Positions 27,518 through 40,300 of a DNA stretch of 64,000 nucleotides are shown one piece after another. Positions within the stretch are counted from its first letter, which is position 1, and each line of letters starts with the position of its first letter. The stretch is from Aporrectodea caliginosa. Its lineage: Eukaryota; Annelida; Clitellata; Crassiclitellata; Lumbricidae. The position numbers and the translations under genes were made by a program. The notes below the pieces were generated by a model. The model had not been told where the DNA came from. It searched no databases and saw only the letters and a program-made list of their open reading frames with translations. The DNA is taken from the NCBI GenBank assembly GCA_020284085.1, contig JACEVL010000671.1, positions 110,001 to 174,000 of the forward strand, read 5' to 3'.

Positions 27518-30500
27518 AAACACTCACTCAACTGAAGCAGTTGTCATGCATTGATGCTGCTATTGCGGAAGTTATTCATGTCCGTTATATTTGAACACAG
27601 AGTAAATGATTCGTCTACACTGGAAAGCGGACCAAGGAAGAGCATATTGGTCGATGCAAAACTGCATGACAATTCACGTAAACTTTTTCTTTCCATATTT
27701 CTTTATTAATGGCCAGTCAGGCCACACGGGAACCAACCGCACAGTGGCGGCGCTACCGTAGGTCGCGGTAGGTCATTTGACCTGCCTATTTTACCCTTGA
27801 CCTGTCTTATGACCCGCCTACTTACTACCTACTGCTGTGTTAAATTCTTTTGAATTTTTAATATCTTCCTTACATTTAACATCAACATCTGTCCCATAAG
27901 ATCACTAGTGAAATTATTATATCTAAACGACTTTTCCAAAGTTTTATCTAGTACCTCAATAGAAGTCTATGTTGTGGACTCTAAAATTGCTTAATGCGTC
28001 AAACTCAACATTAATTTCTTCAATCTGCTGAATAACTTCAATGACACTGACGATATATTATATTTATATAATTATATTATATATATTGGCCTGTACACTG
28101 TACAGTAGTAATGCCAATATATAGAGGCCTATATTTATATTTTGATCTATACGGCACTAATGCGAAAAGATGGTAGAAATTAAAAAGCTGGATGTGATGT
28201 ACGACGTATAATAGTCTGCGTATGCTTAATACGCTCATTACTGTTTTAGGATATGAAATTAAGTTTAAATTTGTGCTAAAACATTATTGCAATACAATCT
28301 TGGTTTAACTCGTGGATTGCATTATATTTAGTCATTTAAAGCGTCTGAAGCATAAAACTAAATAGATGAACCAACGTTTCTGACTAATTGTGATAAAATT
28401 AGGCATACTATTCACAATCTTTAGACAAGTCTAGTATCTTTACACTAACTTTCATAGACTGTGATAATAAATAATACATGTATGGTCATCGGTGTTATTG
28501 GAAGGGGATCGTCGTGAAAGAAGAGCTGGTTTGTGTGTACCTAAGTCTAATATGCTTATTATATTGTTCAAGATGAATTTCATTTGAGGATCCTGAGTGG
28601 CCGAGTGGGTTGGTAGCCTGCTCGTCACGCCGGCGCCCCGGGTTCGCTTCCCGGTCGGGTCGGTTTATCAGAGATTAATTTCTCGGATCTTTACTGCGGG
28701 TGGCTCGGTCGCATTATAAACGTGGAGTACAATACAACACACAACACAACACAATATACTGGGGCGCGGTGGTATAAGGGTATGTTCGGTGCCTTGCAGC
28801 CGTAGGGTTGCGGGTTCGAATCCACCTCAAAGCCGCCGCGTAGGGACCCTGGGCAAGTCCTTCACTCGCAATTGCTCATGCGCTTCGGCGTGAAACTCCG
28901 ATTCAGCGTTCGCGCAGTAGTCGGGAGCGCCTCTGAATGGGAAATCTGGTAGGGGCGCTATAACAAGTGTTCAAATACAATACAAATACAATACAATACA
29001 ATTTTAAATCTGTGCATATAACATATTGCACCATAAATCAATTTTTACTCATAGCTTGCTTGCTTTTCAACATCCACTCAAGTCAGTAAACAAAACGAAA
29101 GAAGAGGGCAAATGTTAAGTTTTTGTAATCTAAGAAAATGTTTTACCTTTTGAAAGCTCAAGATTAGGCCTATAAGGTACCATCCTTCATAGAGTGGCAC
29201 CAAATAAAGTAGGATGTGCAGCAATCGGTTAAAGCGTGTGCTGGTTGGTGAGCACCAAAACTTATTGAAGTAAAAACACTACTTTGGCGTCATTTCATGC
29301 AACAACGTTAACTCTCGTCACTTTCGAACTCTCAAAAAAGCGTAGTTCTTAACTACAGAATAAACCACATTTCCTACACTTGGGTCGTTAACACCAGCTA
29401 CGCTTACGCTCGGGCTGTGTTGCATTACACCAGTGCCTACAATATTCTGAAATGTCAACTGCACTTTTTTCCTAAAATTGTCAAACTTTACTTGAACAAG
29501 TAAGTAAAATGTCAGATATCAGAATGAAAGTTTTCTTGAGCCAATCTCTCAAGTCAACTGCAAACACACGACATTATCAACGTCACACTGTGTCTCTATT
29601 TTAGACCCAGCGTTACACGTGAATCACCGTAATCAATGTTACACCACATCCTGCAACAAGATGTCAGTCGTGTTGACTGACATCTTGTTGCAGGACACTT
29701 AACACGCTCGCATTGTAGGCCTACTATAAGACTTGAATATTGAATTTCAGATGCTGATGTGCTATATCGGAAGGAGACCGGTTGGAAAGGCCAGAATCTC
29801 CAGCTACATGCCATGTTTTACAAGCGATCAATTCATTCCATACGAAACTATGCACTTACGTTGTGCCAGATTCTGATTCCAGTCTGTTTCACCGTACTCG
29901 CCTGCATCATTCGATTGGATCCACCAAAAGACAGTAATTTTCGTTCTCTAACCCTTGACCTAACCAATTTCACAAGTCCAATCACTCCATACGACGTTCG
30001 AAATCCAACCGCGTACGCCCTGAAACTGACAACTTGCTATAATACTAGTGTTTCAAGTCAGAGTAAACCTGTCTTCGTCAACTCCGAGCCGGGCTACACC
30101 TCAATGGATGCCTACCTGATAGAAATCGGGAAAGTTCACAAAGACGAGTACAATCTGAATTACCAGATTGGCGTTACAATAGAAGAAGAGCCAGATGGAA
30201 AATTGAGTATTACAGGATTTTTCAACAATCAAGCCTACCACACGAGCGCCATCTCCTTATCGTACTTGGGAAACACTCTGATGCAATGCTTTGGCAACAA
30301 GAAGTACCAAATGAAAACAATCAACCACCCACTTCCAAAGAACTCCTCGAAACAGGTTTTGGAAACCATGAATGATCAAAGGGCATCCAGTTTCAGTTTA
30401 TTTCTGTCCGTCGGTTTGGCTTTCCTCTTCCCAACTTTCCTGGTCTTTCTAATCAAAGAACGAAAGTCGGGAGCCAAGCACAGTCAACTCGTGAGCGGAG

Positions 30501-33500
30501 TCAGACTGAATAATTTCTGGCTGGCAACATTTATTTGGGATTACGTCATCTACCTCGTTCCGTGTATCTTGGTCATAATCATCATCCTGGGCTTTCAGAT
30601 CGATGGCTCCTGGCAAAATTCTTGGTTGGTATAATGTTTAAAGATGTCACCCTCCAAATCAGGTTTACTCTGCTCGCTATGTGAGTACCGTAAAACGGGG
30701 TTGCTTTGACCTCCGGGGTGACTTTGGCCCAAATTAAAAATTAGTTTGTAAAGCTCTGGCCTTCCGTAGTTATCACGTAATTTCGACATGTTTTATGAAT
30801 AACAATCGGTAATCATGTAGCCATTATTTTAACCAAATTTGAGATTTTTCATTGTAAAATTTTTTGAAATTTTCCTGAAATGTTTGTAAGCCTATAAAAA
30901 CTTCAAATTTGAAGATGTGCAAACTTATTTTTGTGTGAGAAATACCGTTAATAAAACCGTGGATGATAATATAACTTTTCAATGTACATTATAAGGGCAT
31001 GTGTATGGCGCACCGTTTGTTCCACTATGTCACCAATAAGTAATTTAAAAATGTAAGCAAAATTTTTGGGGTGAGTTTGTGCCAAAGTATGGGTTCACTT
31101 TGGCCCACATTCTAAAGTACTGCAATTGATGTTTAGAAAATTTATTTTTAAGAATTAATTACCGTGGTAATGTATTTGCAATGTATTTAATGGTCCAATT
31201 ATGTATAACATGTCTATAGTTTTAATTTTATCTAAACATTGCCTTAATCTAATCTTTAAACATCTAATAGGACCTTATTTTATCAATGTATAAGTTGCAT
31301 ACTTGTCAACTTATTTGTATTAAAGGAAAATTGATTGATTGATTGCTAAGTTTCACTTTTTAGGATATTTTGACTGGTCGGTGCATACCAATTCGTTTTA
31401 TAGTCATGCCAAGGTCATATTAACGTGCTCCTGGAAGTTGGCTAGCAGTAGGCCTATTTGGCTTATTCTAATGACCCTTTGGAAGCAGTCACAAGTGGAC
31501 GCTGATAATATCACAAAGAGTTGCAGCCTTACATTACAACATCCCTAGATCTATTCTAACAAAAAAACCTTAATGGCAAACAATCCAATAAACATGGTGG
31601 ACCAACAATCTTCAGCAAATATATAATTAAAACATCCTTTACTAGTCTTTCACTAGTAGGGGCCTACCGGTTCAGTACCGTAGTCATTATAAGTGTTAGT
31701 TTTATGTTGATATATTCTTAAAACACATTCTATGGGCCAAAGTCACCCCAGTAACGGGTTCACTTCGTCTAATTACTGGAAAACCATTGTGGGACAAAGT
31801 CACCCCCACCTGATGGGGTGACTTTGTCCCACCCAAAACTTTTTTTAAAAGTGTTAAAATATTATTACCCAAAAATATTTGTCGTATACTTCTTCTCTGT
31901 AACCCTATGCACATCTAATAAAATTATTAAGTCAATTATTTTCAGTCACAGTATCGGTTTATTATTAAAAACAAGTTTAAAATGGGCCAAAGCAACCCCG
32001 TTTTACGGTATAAGTAAAGACAAGAAAACTTGAACAAAATTGGCAGGAGGAAGAGAAAAAGAACAGGAAGAAGAACGAGGATTGTAATAAGGAGAATGAG
32101 AAGTTGAATTAGGTGTAGGATGAGAAAGAATTTAAAGAGAGGAATGCGGATCAGAAGAAGAGGAATGAAGAAGGGAAGAATGAGAAAGATGAGAACCAAG
32201 ACAGAGGAGTAGAAGAAAATTACGGAAGGGTTGATTAAGACAGGTGAAGATGATGAACGAATGGCTAGACGAGGAAGAAAAGAAGAGGAATTGTAAAAAT
32301 GAGGGAATTGTGATCGGATCAAATGGGATGAAGACAATGTGACGGATGTGAAGGAAAATAAGACAAATCAAGAAAAATATTAGGAGAGAAGGGAGAAGGC
32401 ATCGGGGGAAGAATATTAGTTAGTAGCATAGATATCTTGAATTACCCTTCTCTCTCGCGGTGTTTGATCCTCCAACTTCAGAAGTTTCCGTGAATTCTGT
32501 GAATACGGAAAATGGTTGATTTATGCCACTGTGTATTAATTTCAGGATAATCTTTATTGGTTTAATGCTATACGCTTTTTCCATGTTGCCCTTTATCTAC
32601 GTGATGTCGTTCCTTTTCGGAGAGGCTTCGGTCGGAATCGCTTGTCTTACCGTGATCTGCATTGCAACAGGTAAGAAGTTACAGTAAATCCATGATGGCT
32701 TTTACCAATCTCTCCGAGATGAATTGCAACGATATCCTTTGATTTTAAATATCACTTATTTCGTTTTAATACAGCTTACTTTAAATCAAATATTTCTGTA
32801 ATGCAAATGACGTACTTCGAAAATATTTATTTTGTAAAGAAATCGCACTAATTCGATATCAGATTTTGCACTAAGGATCATAGTTGGATTTTGTAGCATA
32901 GTATAATAAATTCTGCGTATAGGCTACAGTCCGCTTGTTGTTGTCTTGAAGCGATATTCACGCCTCTCGTTGTCGTAATTTTGAAAATGCTAACATCTGA
33001 AAGCACCTCGCAAACCGTGGAATGGATATTCTACATCTTCTTTCCCACTTTCTGCTTCAACGAGGTTCTTCAGAACATCTACAAGAACTACAATAGCCTG
33101 AGAGTCTGCAGCAAAATGACCCAAGGAAGGAAACTTGCCGATTTCTGCGAATCAATTAAACAGCTTGATCTATCCAATCCTTGTTGTTCAGGTAAAAGAT
33201 GTTTATGTTAGTATAAGTAAAGACTAGAAAACTTGAACAAAATTGGCAGAAGGAAGAGAAAAAGAACAGGAAGAAGAACGAGGATTGTAATAAGGAGAAT
33301 GAGACGTAGAATTAGGTGTAGGATGAGAAAGAATCTCGCTTTATGGGGATGCATTTGGCGTTTATCTGCAGCGGGTGACGGAAAGGAATGTGAATAGAAG
33401 TAAAATATGTTGCACAATATTTCTAATACTTCACAAGGTATTGTAAGAAAATAGGCTGCTCACTTATTTGGACAAACCTTTTATTAGAACTGGTATATTC

Positions 33501-36500
33501 TGGCTTTCATTTTCATGTAGCTTTTGACAACGATGGGTAAAAATAAATGATCTCCATTGTCCTCGGTTATTTTTTACGTTCATTGTTCCCCTTAGTGTTA
33601 AGCTAGGTGATGTTAAGTTTAGGGACCTGCGAAGCTTCGATATTCGATTCGAAAACGAATCGGATGGCGGTATTCGAATCGATTCGAAAATGACTTTATG
33701 ATCCGAAACATTTTTGAATCAAGAATGTTTCGTATCATGACTTACGAATCATGAGCCATCGCAAGTCGCAACGCTTTGCTGTAAACTAATTGCTTGAACT
33801 GTATAGGCCCTACTGCGCGCGAATTGGTTGTTGAATTGATCTGTGTAAAGCGGCACGCGACGACATTCAACTCACCAGCGGTTGCTGCTGCTGCTGCTGC
33901 AATACAGCTCATCCAAAAATGGCCGAAGAGCTGACATCTAGGGGGCGCTGGTTAGAAATGCAATTGAATGAAATTTAGGAAGGAGGACAGAGATAATTCC
34001 ACTGTTGTCGAGAGTTGCACGTGATTTAGGTTACTTGACACTCAAGCCACAAACTGTTCGGCAGAGAGAGTTAATTCAGTTGCAGGGCAAAATGACAGAA
34101 GCGCTATAATCCTTCGAAAGCAAATGCAGAAACGTTTATTTGGGCACGACATAACCGAGATATTGTCATTCTGGCATTGTATAGACCCAACAGGCTTCGT
34201 GAAGTAGTAAATGTGTGGTTGAAACACTAAAGTATAATCAACATAGAACCAGAAAAGTAGGCCTTCAGTTTAAATGGTTGAATTTTTTATTAATTATGTG
34301 TGTTATTTTAATTCTGTTAGTTAACTTCAATCTTAGTTTCATTGACTTATAAACTGCAGGAAAGTTATCAGGCCTACATTGAAATATTGATAACTGCGTT
34401 ATTGTGGTTCGCCCGTGCTAACAAATACACAATACAGGAGGGTTAGTATAGAAAGAGCGACATAACGAAAGAGCGACGTAACAAAAGATCGACAAATCGT
34501 TGAGCAGTTTTAAAAGAGCGACAGAAATATTGCTGATTTGAAAGAGCCACATAGCAAAAGAGCGACATAACAAAAGAGTTAAAAATTGGTTATTATCGTA
34601 GTCTGGTTTCTTGGGAATATAGGGCCTACTAGGGGGTATTCAAATTGTAAATCAAAGAGTTACTTGAGTTTGTTCTATACGCAAGAGTGAGTTTGTTTGT
34701 GTTTATTTAGAGGTTCGTTATGAACAACTTCTAAGGACTAATAGGTATGAATTCCAGCAATTGTACTTATATTTTGATGTACACCGGGGTTCCGTACTCT
34801 GATGTTAGCTTCAAAGGGACGCGGATGTCGGGGTGAACAGGCGAGCGAGTGAAATGAGGCATGGGGTCAGTTTCTGATAATTGCGCAAACTGACCACTCA
34901 ATGTTATGAGATTCTCAGTTTTGCGAAAGATCTTGACCAGTGAAGTTGAGCAAATCTGAGGTTCTAGATAGATTTTTTGGATAAACAAGCATTAAAAAAT
35001 AATGGACTGCAAGTTTATTTGCAGCTGTTATATTATATAAATATAATATAATCGTTTCACTGAGAAAACATCGATGTCTAGATTTACTGTTTTAAAATGA
35101 GTGCATTACGATGTTTGTCGCTCTTTCGTTATGTCGCTCTTTTGAAGTTTTATTTAATTTCTTCGGTTGTCGCTCTTTTGATACGGTATTTATGTCGCTC
35201 TTCTGTTACGTCGCTCTTTTGTTATGTCGCTCTTATGAACCGCTCCCAATACATGAATATCAAACTGGTGCCCGCTGATTCGATTTGAGATTCGATTCGA
35301 CTGAAAATTTGTGATTTGCAGGTCCCTATGTTAAGTCCTCATAATTATCTGTCCATCGTAGTCCTTGTCAGCCTTTGTTTCTAGTTCCTTCGAATCTTGC
35401 ATGTTGTGTATCGTGCGCAATAAAGCTTATGTAATATAAATACACTATATAATGCATATAATATTATACCGGTATATAATATACCATAGGCAATAATATT
35501 ATAATATACATATATATATATTAGGGTGCCAATGAAAAACAAAGTTTGCAATTTTTTAGGTCTCACCCCTTAGTTTTGTTCCTTTAGCCATTTAACTGAA
35601 ATACATAAAGTTTTGTGGCAATCACACAACATTTACTGGTGGCACAAGTCCTGTAAAGTTTTCAAACTCTGTAATATGGTATTAAATAAGCCGCTATGTC
35701 CACATGCATTGCTCCTCGTTGTTTCATTGTTTAATAAATGTTACTGGCTGCACAGTTTTTGAACGAGTAATTTTTAGGGGGTTCTGGAAACTGCTGGTGA
35801 TGGCTTTCAACCACCTGAAGCAGATATTGCTTCTGCTCCTCCTGCTTTCTAACAGCGGAATTGAATGTCTGTATTAGTGCGACACCCCGTTCGCCTGCGT
35901 CGTTTACCACCTTCAACTTTTTACCCTGCACTGGGATTAATGATATTTATTGGATTTGTTGTTTTCATTTGTTTTCTTTACCACAGGATTTTTCACATCA
36001 CTATCTTCACCAGTTGTACTGCTCCCATTGCTGTCTGTATTGCTATCTGGAATTTCAACAGAACTCTAACCTAGCGATACCTTACGCTCTTGTACTCTTT
36101 TCCTTCTGTGTTCGGTTAGCTGTTTTCTCTTACAACGTCGCTCTTCGACCTTCGCCAACTTCAAGTCATATGGTCACAGACTCCTATAGTCTTCCTTTCT
36201 CCCTCTGTGCTAGTTAAAATTCCCGGTCTTCCTTTATTTTTATCGAATGCAAAGCATCTGCATGCGCGACATCAAATAAGTCGTCGAGAACAGATGTGAA
36301 TTCATCTTCCTTGTGCTGCTGCGTTTCTTTTCTTCGGGAAGAAGCTTTCTCCAGACCTTGCCACTTGTGGTGTTGCTTAATTTTGATGATTATATGGTAT
36401 TGCTGTCGTGTCGGAATGTGTGATTTATCCCAAAACTGGCTGATCTCCTTGGCAGTGGCGGCAGCATTCTTCTGAACTGTTTTGTTCTGCACTGTATGCA

Positions 36501-37271
36501 GATCAGAAAACGACTTAACACTTCTTGTCGACTGGAAGGCAGTTTAGAACTGGCAATGGTCTCAGACAGACCTTCTATAAGCCATGCACGATGTATATTT
36601 GTTAATGTCTGCCAACTGGACTAAGCCATTACCAGACAAGAGACCTGTTACATAGTAATACACACATAACAATAATATTTTCTGCATACAATGGAACCGA
36701 GTTTAGGCCTATATTTCTGTCATAGATTGACAACTAGAAGAAGATGATAGCAATCTCATAGTATCACTCACCTACAAATATTTGAAATAATGTAATCAAT
36801 GCTAATAATAAAACAGTCAAATTTGCATTGATTTTCTGTTAAACATTATTTGGTAACCAATAGTAAATAAGAAGAAAAACACTAACGAGTGGATTCAAAA
36901 GTTATTCGGTTCACAGTACATTTTAGTCTTTTAATTTTAATTTTTCCTGAGGGATGTCATAGCATAGAGACTGAATATAAAACACAGATATGATATAGTA
37001 TAGATATAAAGCACGGAAATAATCAAAACTCCTGAGTAATCCAGATAGTTAACAAGTTTTCAATGACCGAGCAGAACAATATGCCAGAAATTCACTAGCA
37101 TTAAGACACATTATCATTACATAGCCTTCAGGAGCATTGTGCCACCTCTAAATATTTAAATATTTGGTTAATTTGTTTCCTGAATAACTTCCATATATAA
37201 AGGAACATTTTTAGAGGGTGAGACCACAGAAAATAAAAACTTAATTTTTTCGTGTACGTTTCATTGGCACC

Positions 37272-37347
<76 letters not shown>

Positions 37348-40300
37348 GAATGTGCAGTTCCTGAAGCCAACCATTTGGCGGCGATGGCTACGAAATAATG
37401 TTCTCCTAATCCATCATGTGGCCTGAGGACCCGTTTGCAAAATGGTGATAGGGGAGTTTCTTACTTCCACTTAGTCAGTGGGTCCCTCGAAATGAAAAAT
37501 CACCGAGGGGCTTGTCGGCCATGAAGCCACAAATGACGCTATAGCCAAATACAATATGGCCGCCGTCGGCCATATTGGAAAATTAAACGTTTTTGTTTCT
37601 TACAGTATATGCACGTGTAATACCTCTAATGTTACTAATTTTGGTATGTGGAATTCAGTTCTGACATTGTTTTCGTCATTCGGGGGTCATCTTTAGCCTC
37701 AAAGGTCATCGTCAAGGACATTTTGTTGCATCAACGATGTTGATTATAAGTTGGCCAAATATAGCAGTAGAAACAGGTGTAATATCTCTAACGTTACTGA
37801 TTTAGGTATGTAGAATTCATTTCTGATATTGTTTTCCTCATTCGGGGGTCATCTTTACCTTCAAAGGTCAAGGTCAGGGACATAATTTTTGTTGCATCAG
37901 CGATTTCTTATATAACTTGGCCAAATGTAGCAGTAGAAACAGATGTGATATCTCTAATGTTACTGATTTCGGTATGTATACTATAGAATTCATTTCTGAC
38001 ATTGTTTTCATCATTCGGGGTCATCTTTACCTTCGAAGGTCATGATCAGCGAATGATTATTGATCGCGAAACATTCTGAGTACTGATTGTGGGTGTTTAA
38101 AAGGCTGAGTAAAGCTAGGGGAGACCGATCGTAATATATAAAGAAATCGCAGGTCTGTATACAACTATACAAAGTATACATATAAGAAAAACCCCATTTG
38201 AGCCGCTCGATAAATACGGAGAGCGACTCTGTTCAATAGCATCGGGTAACTATACCCGCAAATCTTTGATTTGACTAGTTTTTACCCCCGGAGATGGGGG
38301 CGAGGATGCATCAGAGTCCGGCGTCCTTGGACTCTCACTGTCGACTGGGTGAAATGTCGGAACATGTTCGAAGTGTAGGTTAACGAAATGAGGCTTGACA
38401 ACGCATGGTGGAGTGCTCCTCGCCAGTTCAGAACTGCCGCCCCAAATACGCACGGCTTCCCCAGATAGACATTGGCCAGAAATGGCCACCCAGTCAATGA
38501 CATCAAGTCTAGCATAATAGCATACCTTCTCCTCATATTCGCCACTGATAGTCAAGATCGGCGAGGGGTTTACCACCCATAGTTTAGCCTTCCCATCAAT
38601 GTCTATCCGGAGGAAGGCATTCTTAGCCGGGTTCAGTGACAGTTAAAGCCCTCCCAACTTTAGAAACTTAAGAACATTACGCAAACGCCTGAGAAGAATA
38701 GCAACAAACTCTTCTATAGTAATAATAACAAACCCAATTTGTGTGCATAGGCTATGGTCACAGTAAGGAGAAGCAACACATAACAATTTATATTAGGCCA
38801 ATTTACAACCAAAATTTACTCCTCTACCAAGGAGTCTACACAGAGGCGCTCCCAGCCCAGCCACCCTAAACAGAGAATACTTAAGCAGTTGGCAGAAAGC
38901 AGACTATTGCAGGGCAACAAGCGCAGCTCAAGTCGGAGCCCATTCCAGCTGAAGGGTCCAACAACCGAGAAGGTTGGGCGCTGCCCGCGAGACGAAAGGG
39001 CCCGGGGACAACGAGTTCTCCTTTGGCCGAGGAGTACAGAGCCCGACAGGAGCTAGGTCGGAGACAGAGCGACAGAGGTCAGAAAGACAGAACAGAGCAC
39101 ACCCAGCGAGACACCGCCGAACGAAAGCTGCTATTCTGTAAGAGGTGCGCTGCGAGACAGGGATTCAGTTTAAAACAGTGCACGTGTAAACAGAGACTGA
39201 GGCATATTTTGTACTACGACCAAGAAGTCGGGCAGCTGAAAGGAGGACCCGGTCAAGACGCCCTATTAAGCCAGATGGGACACCAGCCAGAATTGAGTAA
39301 CAGTGGTTAACCCTTTTGGTAACAAAGGCGTGGACGGCGGCATCATGGGAGAGAAAGAGAAGCGCAACACGAAGCTGGCGGAGATTGTTGTAACAGCGTC
39401 AAGCGTTACCAAGTTAACGTGTTGCAAAAAACTGATCTCTTGGTCGAGCGTCACCCCAAGGTCGCGAATAGTAAGTGAAAAAGTGACATGAGGGAAGTTC
39501 TCAGCTAACTGTTGCACGTCTACACCGGCCAGCTGTCTGCAACTGCCAAGCCAGATCAACTTAGTTTTGTAAGCGTTCAGGAGCAGACGGTTTTAAGTGC
39601 AGTAAGCATTTATCTATGCATGCATGTATGTCGTAATAGAGTCGAATATCTCGTAACTATTTAAACCGCTTGTCGAAACCGATATTTTCTAGCCTATTGT
39701 TTCTTCTCTGAAAGGCACTGTAGTTATTCTTTTATTAATATTGCAGATTTGCGCGTTTCATTTACAAACAGCCCTTGTACTTTCACGTCTTGCACTTTTG
39801 TTGTTGTTTTGAAGGCAACTGCGGCCACCGTTGCATAAAAATGGTTGAAAACTACCTGTCGTGGACGTTACCTGGGGTTGGACGCGCATTTCTCTTTCTG
39901 GTCCTTCAAGGCATCGTTTTCTTTGTCATTCTCTACATCATCGAAACTGATATCGTCCGACGTCTATTCAAGGTGAAGACCCCGAACCGAGTGAGTCAAG
40001 CCATGCTCACCGAGATGAATACTGATGGTGGAAATAGCGGCGAAGACTCGGATGTGGTTCGTGAGCGACAGCGCATCCATTCGAATCCAATAGAGGAACT
40101 CGTCAAGACTGACCCTCTCGTCCTCCAGGGTCTGACGAAGCTCTATGGAAACTTTGTGGCCGTTAACCAGTTGAGTATCGGAGTATCTAAGAAGGAATGC
40201 TTCGGTCTCCTGGGAGTCAATGGAGCCGGAAAGACGACCGTCTTCAAGATGCTGACCGGAGAAATCCGACCATCCTTCGGAAGCGCCTATATTGCTGGGA

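Larger units (their letters stand above)
35521..37275 (-). mobile_element. Internally deleted DNA transposon with TTAGGGTGCCAATGA ends
   Basis: The termini TTAGGGTGCCAATGA (35521) and their exact complement (ending 37275) sit in (TA)n on both sides. The interior keeps only the N-terminal (36214-36492) and C-terminal (35731-35931) parts of a transposase on the minus strand. The catalytic middle is gone. Related to the element at 19640-23921 by terminus, target and protein. Confidence 0.85.

Noticed and set aside
27149..27523. Minus-strand Cys-Val-rich 124-codon frame
   Set aside because: Its start lies in the (CA)n microsatellite, and the remainder has no domain or splice context.
27743..27860. 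Complete hAT element starting CAGTGGCGGCGCTACC
   Set aside because: Only one terminus could be found. Without a partner end or TSD I do not call an element.
28588..28660. Possible tRNA gene (A and B boxes, Leu/Ser-like)
   Set aside because: A long non-tRNA body and tail follow, and a second copy with a TSD exists at 47827-48036, so it is a SINE head. I cannot fold a complete cloverleaf.
39023..39310. 95-codon plus-strand frame rich in Arg/Gln
   Set aside because: It is the complement of the minus-strand LINE fragment at 38825-39600.
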